Made by a program: the position numbers and the translations under genes. The notes under the pieces are model-generated. The model was not told the origin of the DNA. It did no database searches and saw only the letters and a program-made list of their open reading frames with translations. This document shows, one piece after another, positions 38,464 through 47,700 of a stretch of DNA of 64,000 bases; within the stretch, counting starts at the first letter, position 1, and the number at the start of each line of letters is the position of its first letter. Location of the stretch: the NCBI GenBank assembly GCA_022113835.1, contig JAILWY010000027.1, positions 13,456,501 through 13,520,500 of the forward strand, read 5' to 3'. This stretch comes from Atopsyche davidsoni. Taxonomy: Eukaryota; Arthropoda; Insecta; Trichoptera; Hydrobiosidae.

Positions 38464-41400
38464 TATCTAAAATTTGTAACTTCAATCGGATCAATTGTAA
38501 TAAATCAGTTATGCATCTTATACAAACTCATAAATGCTATTTTTAATAGCGAAGAATTTCAATATAAATGCAACAGAATATTATGAAAATTATGTCTACC
38601 TTCCCGAGTGAGTCAGCCGGTGAGCGCTGATCGCAAATTGATAAACCCCCGGCTTCCAAGACGAAGACAGGCCGAGGGCTGCAGCAGCGGAACCAGGAAG
38701 CGGCGTCAGTCCCCACTCCCCTGCCGGGGACTTGTTTGCAGTCATGGCCGATACAGTTTACCGAGGCTGTTGGGTGCACTCGTGTTTATCGTGAATCAAA
38801 CACGTATTTATAAAAATATTGCAAACTGCAAACAAATTACATAATAACTTATGAATACATCTGACTTAAAACGATGAGAAACGCTCGTAGCGGTCTGGTA
38901 AACCGGTCCCTCGACAACGAACGCCTCTTTAATAAAATAAAAAAAATCATCATCGAAACATGCATGAAATCAATATACTAATGGTTTTTTTAAGGATCCG
39001 ATAATTTTTCATTGGTTTAAAAGTTTATTAATCTAAAGAAGAAGTATAAACAAAATGTGCTTTTGTCGTTCTGTGCATGTTGACAAAAATCCATCATATC
39101 AACCCAAAAGATTGGGTTTACGATACAATAAAATAAAAATGTGATGAAATAAAAAATATAACATTTCGTAGAAAAAATCTTGCTACATTATCTGCGGGGC
39201 AAACGTTTTGATTCATGTCACCTCTGCAGATTTTAAACTAAGTGTTTGAAAGGATTTTTCAAAATTATTTGAAGAACCAACTTAATTATTAGTCGAACTT
39301 AATGTCGACCGAGAGTTTTCGTAAACAAAACATTTTGATTTTATAAATAATTTTGTGAAGTTCTTACTTCTTGACTCGACTTGTCAGCAAGCAACCATAC
39401 TTACTACGTTACGTTACGTTACTACTACATACGTTACTACTACATACGTTACGTACTACATACGTTACTTACGGACAACAAAGTCTCGAATTTGAATCCG
39501 GGAGGGCCAAAGTTTTATGTATTATTTTTTTATAATTATGAATTGTCTTCAGGTTCAAGAAAAAAATAGCTCTTAATAAAAATCCTCTCTGACACCTATT
39601 TCTCTGATTTACCCGATATAAAAGCAAGTAATTTTATTTAGAAAGTAGATACATATTTCTCTGATTTGCCAAACATAACAAAGCATAGTAAAAGCCGGAA
39701 AAAGCCGCAAAAAGCTTTGAATGTTTCTTGTCGCTTGCTTATCAGCCTTCACAATAATGACTCTATTAAACTTTAATGTTTAAAAATTCCATGTCAGTGG
39801 ATTGTAATAATTTCAATATCCTTGTCGTCGCTTTATACAAATTGTATGTATCAATCATAAATGCTATTTTTTTTTTATGATGACACATTTACATTTTTTG
39901 ATATTGAATGTTTTAAGACCCAATTAATATAGAAAATAATTAAGACTGGTTGTATTATGAGCAATCTTTATTTAAATGAAATACGTTTTGCCAATTTGCC
40001 AGTTGATTGATGACGAAGCTTTCGTAGGTTTTTTTTTTCAATTTCCTCTGAGAAAGTACGTATTTGTTTCAGTTTCTATGTTGCAGCCAAGAATCCACAC
40101 ACCGGTACGCTATACGAACTGGTATAAAATAATTACGGCCAAGAACATAGCCAAATTAGAGAGCGACTTTTTGCTGGAGTTCAAATATTCCAGTTTTCAC
40201 AATACTCGATCGCCTCTCCACAATATCAAGTTTCCGATTTGTTATAGTAATTTTAAATAAATACGTTTCTTTCCAGTGCATGTATGTTTGAACGTCGACC
40301 TCGAGGGATATTTCCGTTTATTTTAAATAATGTTATTCGTTACTTAAGAACCGTAAATGCATATTTTAATTCAAATCTGTTTCCTGTAAAAGTAACTGTA
40401 ACCAAATATTTTTTTATAAAAATAAAGAACTTGTATATTAAAATATGAACGAAATAAAATTCGATCCATCGTGTTTATGCACGTAATTAAACAATTATAT
40501 AAACACATCGATGCAAATAAATGACTTGTTTCTCCAAGGAAGTTAATAATGACTTTTTATAGTGAAATTATTTGTTAGTAAGCAACTAAAAATATTACGA
40601 GTGAGGTTTTTTAAACCGGATTTTTTTCAATAAAAATAAAATATTAAGCAGTTAAACGTTTTCACCCATTTATTCCCTACTCGCATCCTGGTCACGAGTA
40701 AAAACTATCAACAAATTTACCAGCTGTCTTCATACTTGGTCATTGCTCCTTTAACATCGATAAGTTGTGCGTATTAATGGATAATTTTAATATAATTTAT
40801 TAACAATTATGTTACCAACATACGATGGTTTTTGGACTATCAAAGCTAGTTATGAATACTTAAAATACAATTCTAGAAATGATCGAAATCGGTTTATATT
40901 ACTAAAAAAATATGATAACAAAAACTAAAAATCCATTTTTAGGATACTCTTAGTTTTGACCCATTCGGTACAAGTTGCTCAATTTTTCACTACCTAATTG
41001 ATTATATATTATCGACCAGTATATTTAGACCGCGACGGCTTTGTAATAAAAACATTAAATATAGTATTTAAAATAAAAAATTAACTAAGAGTATTAAAAA
41101 AAATTATCCAAAGTATTATCTTTAGTATTTTTAAAAACTAAAACAGTATAAAAATAAGCCGTTACAAAGTTGCATTATCATTTTAATCACACGGCATTGA
41201 ATATATTTCAATTTATCTTTTGACATAACCAAATTGTTGATTTATATTACGGAATTTTATAATTAAAATTTTTGGAATAATTTATTCATAGAAGTAACCA
41301 AGTAATCATAGTTTTTACAGTTGTTTGATAGCATCAAGCGTACTTATAAAGAAGATCATGTAAATCAATGTGGTAACAATACATATAGCTACCTGAGAGA

Positions 41401-42176
41401 GTTATTGAATTTAGTCGTAAATGTGTAATTTGTGATATTTTGAAAAGAAAAAAGAGAACAGCAGCCTCCCTACAAGAGCGTGCCCTAGGGGATGCTGCAC
41501 AGGCTGTAGTGGAGGCCACGAGCGCACACCCCAACTGCACGACTGTGGCCTGCAATACGATGGCGTTTAAACGGTTGACGTTCGATTTCAAAAGAGAATT
41601 AAGACAAATTCAACAGTAAGGGACCTGTTTTAAAGAACCGTCATTAATCACCGGAGTAATTGTCAATCAACGATATCATTTATAAATGTATAGTTCACAT
41701 TCAAGTGTTAAGATGTTATATATTTCTTCGTATAAATTCTGTCTTTTTGTACACGTTTAGGAATTTTCCGATATATTTCTAACATGAATTCAACCAAAAG
41801 GCCCATTTTTAGTAAGCTAAGCTTATGTCAGTAAAGTTTTTACAGTAGAAGTCAATACAAGTAAAACATACTAATAATACTTATTCAATAGATACCAAAA
41901 AAGATGTTCAGTTTCATAACGTAAAAGTACTATTATGCTAAGTATAGGAATGTGGTGCAACTAACTAGCAGAGTTAAGTCGAAGTTTTGTGTCGTAATGC
42001 GTAATGAGACGCGTTACTCGATAATTATGTTGAATAGTGAGTTAGTTTCTGGTTGTTGCCACGAGACGCGTCCTCGGTAGCCTATTTATTATAAATTTAT
42101 TGTGTCTTCTTTATAAGAGAACAAAAGCGTGATCGTCCTTACACCTAAGGTATCCATGAAATATGACACACTATCT
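38464..42176. other. non-coding region
   Basis: GC islets at about 38610-38740 and 41460-41550; a cluster of imperfect TACGTTACTACTACA repeats at about 39398-39470; otherwise AT-rich with no supported gene. Confidence 0.5.
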
Positions 42177-42192
42177 CATATATTTATATATA

Positions 42193-42268
<76 letters not shown>

Positions 42269-42294
42269 TATATGGTATATATATATATATATAC
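42177..42294. repeat. (TA)n microsatellite, Tc1 insertion site
   Basis: A long alternating TA tract that ends exactly where the Tc1-like fragment begins with CAGTG. Tc1/mariner elements target TA dinucleotides, so this tract is the probable landing site. Confidence 0.9.
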
Positions 42295-42870
42295 AGTGTA
42301 TTTTACAAGAACGTGACCACTGTAAAAAAAAATGTGTTCGAGGCTCTTTTGCAAAACAAAAGAAACCAGCAGACAGCCCAACGTTTGGTTTTTAATGCAT
42401 CGTAAAAATTATCCAGTTTTCGTGTTCACTTCGCACAGAGTGCACATATCTAGAGATAAGTGCTGCGTATGCTTCCCGCTATGAGGCAGTGTTCCTTTGC
42501 TTGCACCCTAAAGGACCAAAAGTGTCACGCGTTCAGACTTCAAAGTATATGAATAAGTCAAAGGCGTTTGTGACCAAGTGGGAGAACCAATATTTAGAAA
42601 CAAAACACGTCAATGACCTATCAGAACGTAGTATAACTAAAAAGACGTTATCCGCCGAGGATAAGCGGATAACTTACCTATTTTTGAAGAAACCACCTCT
42701 ATCTTTGCGATCTGCCCAAAATAAACTGAAGCAAAAAGTACTAAATATATCTCTAACTACAATAAGAAGACATTTAACGGAGATTAAGTTAAAATACCGA
42801 AGCACATTGATGAAACCGCTCCTTTCAGAAAAAAACGCACTAAAGAGAGCTTATTAATATATCCGATTCA
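42295..42870 (+). mobile_element. Tc1-like transposon fragment
   Basis: The left end, CAGTGTATTTTACAAGAACG, follows TA and looks like a Tc1-type terminal repeat. A transposase frame becomes readable at about 42440 (ISAAYASRYEAVFLC) and runs to 42855. It carries the first helix-turn-helix (GPKVSRVQTSKYMNKSKAFV, then KWENQYL), a basic linker (KKTLSAEDKRITYLFL) and the second DNA-binding motif (LNISLTTIRRHL, KYRSTLMKPLLSEK). It stops at the junction with the catalytic domain, so the DDE domain and the right terminal repeat are absent. Without them it cannot transpose itself. The DNA-binding half is surprisingly free of stops from 42489 onward. Confidence 0.75.
42489..42857 (+). pseudogene. Tc1-like transposase, DNA-binding half only
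   Basis: About 122 open codons beginning VFLCLHPKGPK (no ATG at this point; the reading frame is open further up) and ending KNALKRAY before TAA. The length is roughly a third of a Tc1-type transposase. The two helix-turn-helix subdomains are present and the catalytic triad is missing. A protein made from it could in principle still bind Tc1 ends, but no promoter or start supports expression. Confidence 0.65.
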
Positions 42871-43102
42871 TGACCACGGTACCGAATCGATGTCCTTGGA
42901 ATCTCAGCAACACTCTCACAGACGTTTTTTTTTTGTTTTGAGTTAAAGGACGATCAGAGTGTTAATGACCACTAGTTGATACAGTCTCACTATTTTGTTT
43001 AATAAATCTCTTCACAGGTGATGAAGTAAAACCAGTATTCCGAATATATTTTATGTAACTGTGGTTGCCAAACCTTTATTATTTTAAAAATTTTGCTCAA
43101 CA

Positions 43103-43237
43103 ATGACAACGCGTTGTTCTTTTGTAAAGTGTACCATTTTTAATAACCCTGACTTGTCAGCTGTCAGCCATTTTTTTCCCGTTAACTACACTTTAGAGCA
43201 AAAATGGCTAAAAATGTATATATATATATTTGTATGT
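43103..43237 (+). pseudogene. THAP zinc-finger fragment
   Basis: From its own ATG the frame reads MTTRCSFVKCTIFNN and, after a few residues, VSHFFPVNYTLEQKWLK. THAP domains bind DNA through a C2CH zinc site; here the first two cysteines sit at residues 5 and 10, followed by the conserved proline at 26 and tryptophan at 35, in essentially the spacing of THAP proteins. The second half of the domain (Cys-x2-His and AVPTIF-like motif) is missing because the frame runs into a TA-rich stretch after residue 38. It could be the first exon of a THAP gene or a P-element-type transposase remnant; the transposon-rich setting favours the latter. Confidence 0.55.
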
Positions 43238-43244
43238 AACGTAT

Positions 43245-43356
43245 CGACTTCAAGTGCCTCTTCTCAGAGGAGGTTGGCGACCATTTCACTGAGCATATAC
43301 TCATGCTGAGCCAGTGTTAATGGTTTTCTATTCTCATGGAAAAATAGTGTAGTGGG
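43245..43356 (+). repeat. dispersed repeat with inner palindrome, copy 1
   Basis: Shares about 110 bp with the minus strand of 55613-55720, including TCAGAGGAGGTTGGCGACCA, a GCATA...ATGC palindrome and AAAATAGTGTAGTGGGT. Divergence is moderate. Family unknown. Confidence 0.7.
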
Positions 43357-43617
43357 TCTTTGGGTCCTTCTATACTAGTGGCTCTCAAACTCTTTTGGCC
43401 CATGGACCCCCTTTCATAGTCAAAACTTGCCTACGGACCCTGGGTGAAAAACTATATAAATACATATTATAGACTAGTTGGTGCAAGTATCGACTCTATT
43501 GCGTTCCTGTATTAACCTACCTGACTCACCGCGATGCCTGTTATTACTTGTATTTTATGCACCTGTCTATATTTATATTTAACTTAGGACGTAAAAATCG
43601 CTAGTAATGTATTAATT

Positions 43618-44083
43618 ATATTAATTTAGATTAATGTTAATCAGGATGCGTATTTATTTACCCATGCAGGTATTAGTATATTTATGTGATTAAGCATATT
43701 TTTTCACACATTGAAAACGATTAAAGAAAACTCTCAGAAAATATCATCGTGACTTGTGAGGGATTCGAACCCACATCCCTAAGCTTTCATGGCCGGTGCA
43801 TTTATCCAACTATGCTAACGAGCCACTGCAATTTAGTGAGAATTTCTAATAATCATATTCTACATATTACATATTGATTAGCCCGAGCATATTAGTTCAT
43901 ATGTAGAATATGATTATTAGAAATTCTCACTAAATTGCAGTGGCTCGTTAGCATAGTTGGATAAATGCACCGGCCATGAAAGCTTGGGGATGTGGGTTCG
44001 AATCCCTCACAAGTCACGATGATATTTTCTGAGAGTTTTCTTTAATCGTTTTCAATGTGTGAAAAAATATGCTTAATCACATA
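43618..44083. mobile_element. fold-back tRNA-SINE, family 1, copy 2
   Basis: A 466-bp insertion in the hAT element with a perfect 12-bp duplication, AATGTATTAATT (43606-43617 and 44084-44095). It contains a 187-bp inverted repeat (43681-43867 and 43899-44085, overlapping the duplication by two bases) with a single mismatch noticed, around a 31-bp spacer. Each arm carries a complete tRNA-like head plus SINE body. The left 63 bp (including TTTATTTACCCATGCAGG) is the body's 3' tail in reverse. The near identity of the arms means a recent insertion or gene conversion. Confidence 0.8.
43940..44017 (+). repeat. tRNA-like SINE head with A and B boxes
   Basis: A-box TAGCATAGTTGG (43949-43960) and B-box GGTTCGAATCC (43995-44005) are both intact. 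The ends GTGGCTC and CAAGTCAC pair as a seven-base acceptor stem with one wobble and one mismatch. The anticodon-loop position 33, normally U, is A (loop CATGAAA), and the anticodon stem has a mismatch, so this is a tRNA-derived promoter and not a working tRNA. An inverted copy lies in the left arm. Confidence 0.6.
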
Positions 44084-44285
44084 AATGTATTAATTGTTAT
44101 TTATTTTAATTTGCATATTAATAAAAATGTGTCACAATTTTTTTATTTTATATTAAACCTTGCGCGGACCCCCTGACGTTGTTCAGGGACCCCTAAATCG
44201 ATTTTAATTTTCTAAAGACCCCCTGAATGATCCCAGGGACCCCCTGGGGTCCGTAGGGACCACTTTGAGAAACACTGTTCTACTC

Positions 44286-45340
44286 TACACCGTAGTTTTA
44301 TATTGAAAAGAAAAGTATGCGTATTGCTGGTGCCTAATAGCATTATTACAACGTTTATAAAATACTAATTAATATTATATAGAAAATCTTGAACAGTCAG
44401 ATAAAACAGTAGGAGACCATATATGGAGACGCGGCAGGGGCGAGCACGTCGCCGCCGACACAAGCCGCACGAAGAGGACCTCTTAGTGCAGCGAGAAGAA
44501 TGGAGAGACGCCGCTCTGCCTGGCCGAGAGTGATTTTCACGCTCGAGCCGAGGGAAGGGCGCCGCTCCGCTCGTGCTGTGGTTTTCCCAGAATTTTGCTA
44601 CACTCGCACGATCCAGCAGATAACTTAGCGGGTAAAATAAAAAAAATAATGTACGTAAAGAAAGCATTCATTGCAAAACTGAAAGACAAATTTTATATCT
44701 ACGAGTATGTACCCATCATAAATGGTTCTGAGTGTTTACGATAGTATTTGCCACCAAAGTGGCTATATTCGAATATGCGTAAGTTAAATAAATATCGACG
44801 AGGTGAAAATTGGTTAGCCATGTAAAAAAAACTTCTCGATAGTTTCTTTTATCAATTATATCATTCATATTTATCAATCAATACAAACAATTCAAGTAAA
44901 TCAAATGTAACGAGGCTAGCTTATTACGGTTATTTAAGGAAGTGTCTCTAAAATGTAATAATTATTGTTCATACGCTTGTCTGCTACAGAAGGTTACTAA
45001 GATATTTCAACATTTTGACACTGAAAAACGTGATAATAAATATAGTTGAAGGCAAGGAAAACAGATACAGCCGCGTTGTGTTTCCCGTAAATCGTAGGCA
45101 CAGAATGACAGTCGGTAAGTTACGCCACGTAGCTTGGGCGATTCTTTTCTTTGTATTCAAGGTGAATAAAGAAACAAATACGATCGACAAAACATCAAAT
45201 TATAAACATATACTAATATATAGTTTTTTTTACCCACGAGACAGGTTAAATTTTGAATACGTTATATTTAAATAAAAAAACTCAAATGACTAGGCAATTA
45301 CGAGCATGTTTATTTTGTGAGTGCTTTTGGCTTTTAAGAA
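44286..45340. other. non-coding region with one CpG islet
   Basis: Islet at about 44420-44590. A short plus-strand block at 45046-45113 (VEGKENRYSRVVFPVNRRHR) ends at a good GTAAGT donor but has a weak acceptor, so it is not called as an exon. Confidence 0.4.
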
Positions 45341-45513
45341 TATATATTTAAAATAAAAATACTTTTGTGCGTTACCTTGGAATTTTACAACGTAACAGGT
45401 TGGCGAAACCGATCACCTACAAAATATAAAAAATGTAGAAAAATTACAAAAGTATTTTTATTTCAAATTTAAAGTTGACATCCACCAAATGCTTTCTGTC
45501 AAAAACATTGAAT
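45341..45513. repeat. family 3 repeat, copy B
   Basis: Plus strand carries GGTTGGCGAAACCGATCACC and AAGTATTTTTATTTCAAATT, ending TTCTGTCAAAAACATTGAAT. It is in opposite orientation to copy C about 130 bp downstream. Its hammerhead-like box is degraded (palindrome CCGA instead of CCGG). Confidence 0.7.
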
Positions 45514-45639
45514 GTTTTAAGTATATCTTTAAGAAAACGCCTTCAAAAAACGAAAGGACTTACAAAGAAAAACGACCACTATTGTCTAGATATAGATGGT
45601 TAGCTATTCATATTTATTGCTGCAATTTATTTAAGAAAT

Positions 45640-45830
45640 TCAATATTTTTGACAGAGAGTACTTGGTGGAATTCCATTTTAATATTTTGAATAAAAATAC
45701 TTGAGTGATTTTCCACATTTTTGTTTTTATTAGTGACCGGTTTCGCCAACCTTTCACGTTGGCATTATCAAACAAAGTCGATAATGTTTGTTTGATAATG
45801 CAATTTATTTAATAAAAGAGTACAGAAAAC
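45640..45830. repeat. family 3 repeat, copy C
   Basis: Begins CAATATTTTTGACAGAGAGT, then CTTGGTGGAATTCCATTTTA, ACTTGAGTGATTTTCC, and the GTGACCGGTTTCGCCAAC motif read on the opposite strand. The best preserved copy of the hairpin region in the window. Confidence 0.75.
45735..45771 (-). other. hammerhead-ribozyme-like motif (family 3, copy C)
   Basis: Minus strand: TTGATAA, T, GCCAAC-GTGAAAG-GTTGGC hairpin with six perfect pairs, GAAA, CCGG, TC. Order and spacing follow a minimal hammerhead with palindromic stem III. Two positions of the first box differ from consensus, so catalytic activity of this copy is doubtful. Confidence 0.4.
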
Positions 45831-46104
45831 AATCAGAGTTGTCTATTTGATAATTTTTTTATAATTTTTTACATTCTATTTACCAAATCAAATTTTAATA
45901 AATCAAGAATTTACAAAACTATCTCGAATAAGCGATCGAAATATGTTAAAGCCTACAATCGTTGTATTCTAAAGGCGACACAGTTTCTGGTTTTTTAACG
46001 AACGAAAATTAGGCATTCAGAGTGTTTATTGGCCATTACTGCGGTGGAACACAACAACGGCAGCGAGGCATGGGCATGGGCGTTGTCGGTCGCCGAGGGG
46101 TCCG

Positions 46105-46261
46105 CCCGCAGCCAAGGGGTCTGGTCGCAGCCAAGAGGCCTACTCGCAACCGAGGGGTCTGGTCGCAGCCGAAGGGCCTGCTCGCAACCGAGGGGTCTGG
46201 TCGCAGCCAAAGGGCCTGCTCGCAACCGAGGGGTCTGGACGCAGCCAAAGGGTCTGGTCTA
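46105..46261 (+). repeat. 19-bp minisatellite with 38-bp higher-order unit
   Basis: About eight copies of a 19-bp unit (GGTCGCAGCCAAGGGGTCT type) alternate between two variants, one starting GGTCGCAGCC and one starting GCTCGCAACC, giving a 38-bp higher-order repeat. Open frames in several phases across it are repeat artefacts. Confidence 0.88.
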
Positions 46262-47430
46262 AAACAGATTTGTTCCGATCAGATTGAAACTCTGTTTGAA
46301 ATGACAACAAAAAAAGTCGCACAAAACCAGGTTTACAAAAAAATGGAAAATATTTCTTTTATTTGAAAAAAATAATTCTAAGCGGAATTCCACTTTATGT
46401 CAAAAATATTGAATATAGAAGTTTTTATAGTAATAAATATGAATAAAATATTTGCAGGCATTTTCAAATGTATGGGTATTTTTATAAAATGTTACAATCA
46501 AAAAGTATTGTTTCTCGGATAGCCGTTACTAAACTTTAGTTCGATCTGCGACTGAATAGGCGTTGTCCGCTATGCAGCAGGCTCTTAGATTTGAATAAAT
46601 CGTGATGTGTGATTTTTTTTAGCGATTGTCCTGACGCCAGAACTGTACTTGTGCATTCGCTCGCGACAACGACTCGACAGGAGGGAGCGACTGACCGCCG
46701 CAGTGCCAACGAGCCGTCAACTCCACGCGAAGTTGATGAATAGCCCCGGCGCGGTTTAATTAGTGATCCATTTTGTGACGATAATAGCCTGAGAACGAAA
46801 GAGGCGCGGCCTAAAGGAGAGCGGTCGCCGAGGCATGCAGGAATTCCCAAAAAAATAATTGATATTTTCATACACCTGAAAGAAGGTAGGATGTATTGTA
46901 TTACCTGTTGACAAAAAAGTTAGGTACTTTTTGTCAAAATACGTCGTGATTCATTAATAAATATTATTATATCTAACAGATAATACATTGAACAGGAAGT
47001 CTTAAGTTATTAAACGAATATATTTTTATATTATTTAGTTTAAGTTACACGCGAGGCGTACTTTTATATATTATTATACGGTTTTTCTATTAAACTATTA
47101 ATTATAATAATAAAGTTACAACTTATGTTTGAGAAATGGGAAATTTGTGACGAAGTTTTATATTTCTATAATTTTATTGATAGTGTAATATATGCCACCG
47201 CCAATTGCACATATCGACATTATTGTAATTTAAAATACTCATTCAACGCGCACACCTAGCGCAGTGTCACTCAAAGTAATGGCAAAGCGTTCAGCGGCTG
47301 GCGGCATCGACTACTGGATGACCACAGGCGCGGACTAGTCACCAGACCAGACACTTACAAACTTGTCAAATACACACACTAAAAATAAGCATTATGATAG
47401 TTAAATCAAGACAAAAACAGCATATAATAT
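46262..47430. other. non-coding region
   Basis: CpG islets at about 46640-46830 and 47270-47340; nothing else visible. Confidence 0.45.
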
Positions 47431-47433
47431 GTA

Positions 47434-47700
47434 TTCAATATTTTTGACAGAGAGTGGATTCTATTTTAATAGTTTAAATAAAATATTTTTGTGATTTTTT
47501 TCCACGAGTAATTTTATTAAAATAATCAATATTTTTGACAGACAGTACTTGGCGGAATTCTATTTTAATATTTTAAATAAAATATTTGATTTTATTGGTG
47601 ACCGGTTCTGGATTTTCAAACTGAGTCTGATACTGCTAACGTGATAGGTTGGCGAAACCGGTCACCAATATAACTAAACATGTGGGAGAAATCTCAAAAG
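47434..47700. repeat. family 3 repeat, copy D (composite)
   Basis: Two starts of the family (CAATATTTTTGACAGA near 47434 and near 47529) lie in tandem, followed by an inverted GTGACCGG and then a forward GGTTGGCGAAACCGGTCACC (47648-47667). The copy is therefore partly tandem and partly fold-back. Confidence 0.7.
47627..47663 (+). other. hammerhead-ribozyme-like motif (family 3, copy D)
   Basis: Plus strand: CTGATAC, T, GCTAAC-GTGATAG-GTTGGC hairpin, GAAA, CCGG, TC. The first C of the core box is present here, unlike copies A and C, and stem II again tolerates a change by T-G pairing. The G of the CUGANGA box is A, and the last A is C. Confidence 0.4.

Larger units (their letters stand above)
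43376..44277. mobile_element. hAT-type nonautonomous element (MITE) with nested SINE
   Basis: The ends are TAGTGGCTCTCAAAC (43376) and, on the opposite strand from 44277, CAGTGTTTCTCAAAG. This is the CAGTG-TTCTCAAAC type of terminal repeat found in hAT elements. An 8-bp target duplication is recognisable: TTCTATAC (43368-43375) and TTCTACTC (44278-44285), six of eight bases identical. Subterminal runs of GGACCCCCTG and similar occur on both sides. There is no transposase. The interior holds a SINE insertion at 43618-44083, so the hAT element is older; without that SINE it would be about 425 bp. Confidence 0.75.

Noticed and set aside
40086..40260. Possible terminal exon (RYTNWYKIITAKNIAKLESD) with acceptor TTTGTTTCAG and AATAAA at the stop
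   Set aside because: The polyadenylation signal overlaps the stop codon and the second half of the peptide looks random. Not enough to call.
43940..44017. A functional tRNA gene
   Set aside because: U33 is missing, the anticodon stem is mismatched, and the unit is part of a longer SINE with a second, inverted copy next to it.
45046..45113. Exon-like block ending in a strong GTAAGT donor
   Set aside because: Acceptor (AATATAG) is weak and the 22-residue peptide is not recognised.
46022..46366. 114-codon frame with Gln-Pro-Arg-Gly repeats
   Set aside because: Follows the 19-bp minisatellite; four other frames across it are equally open.
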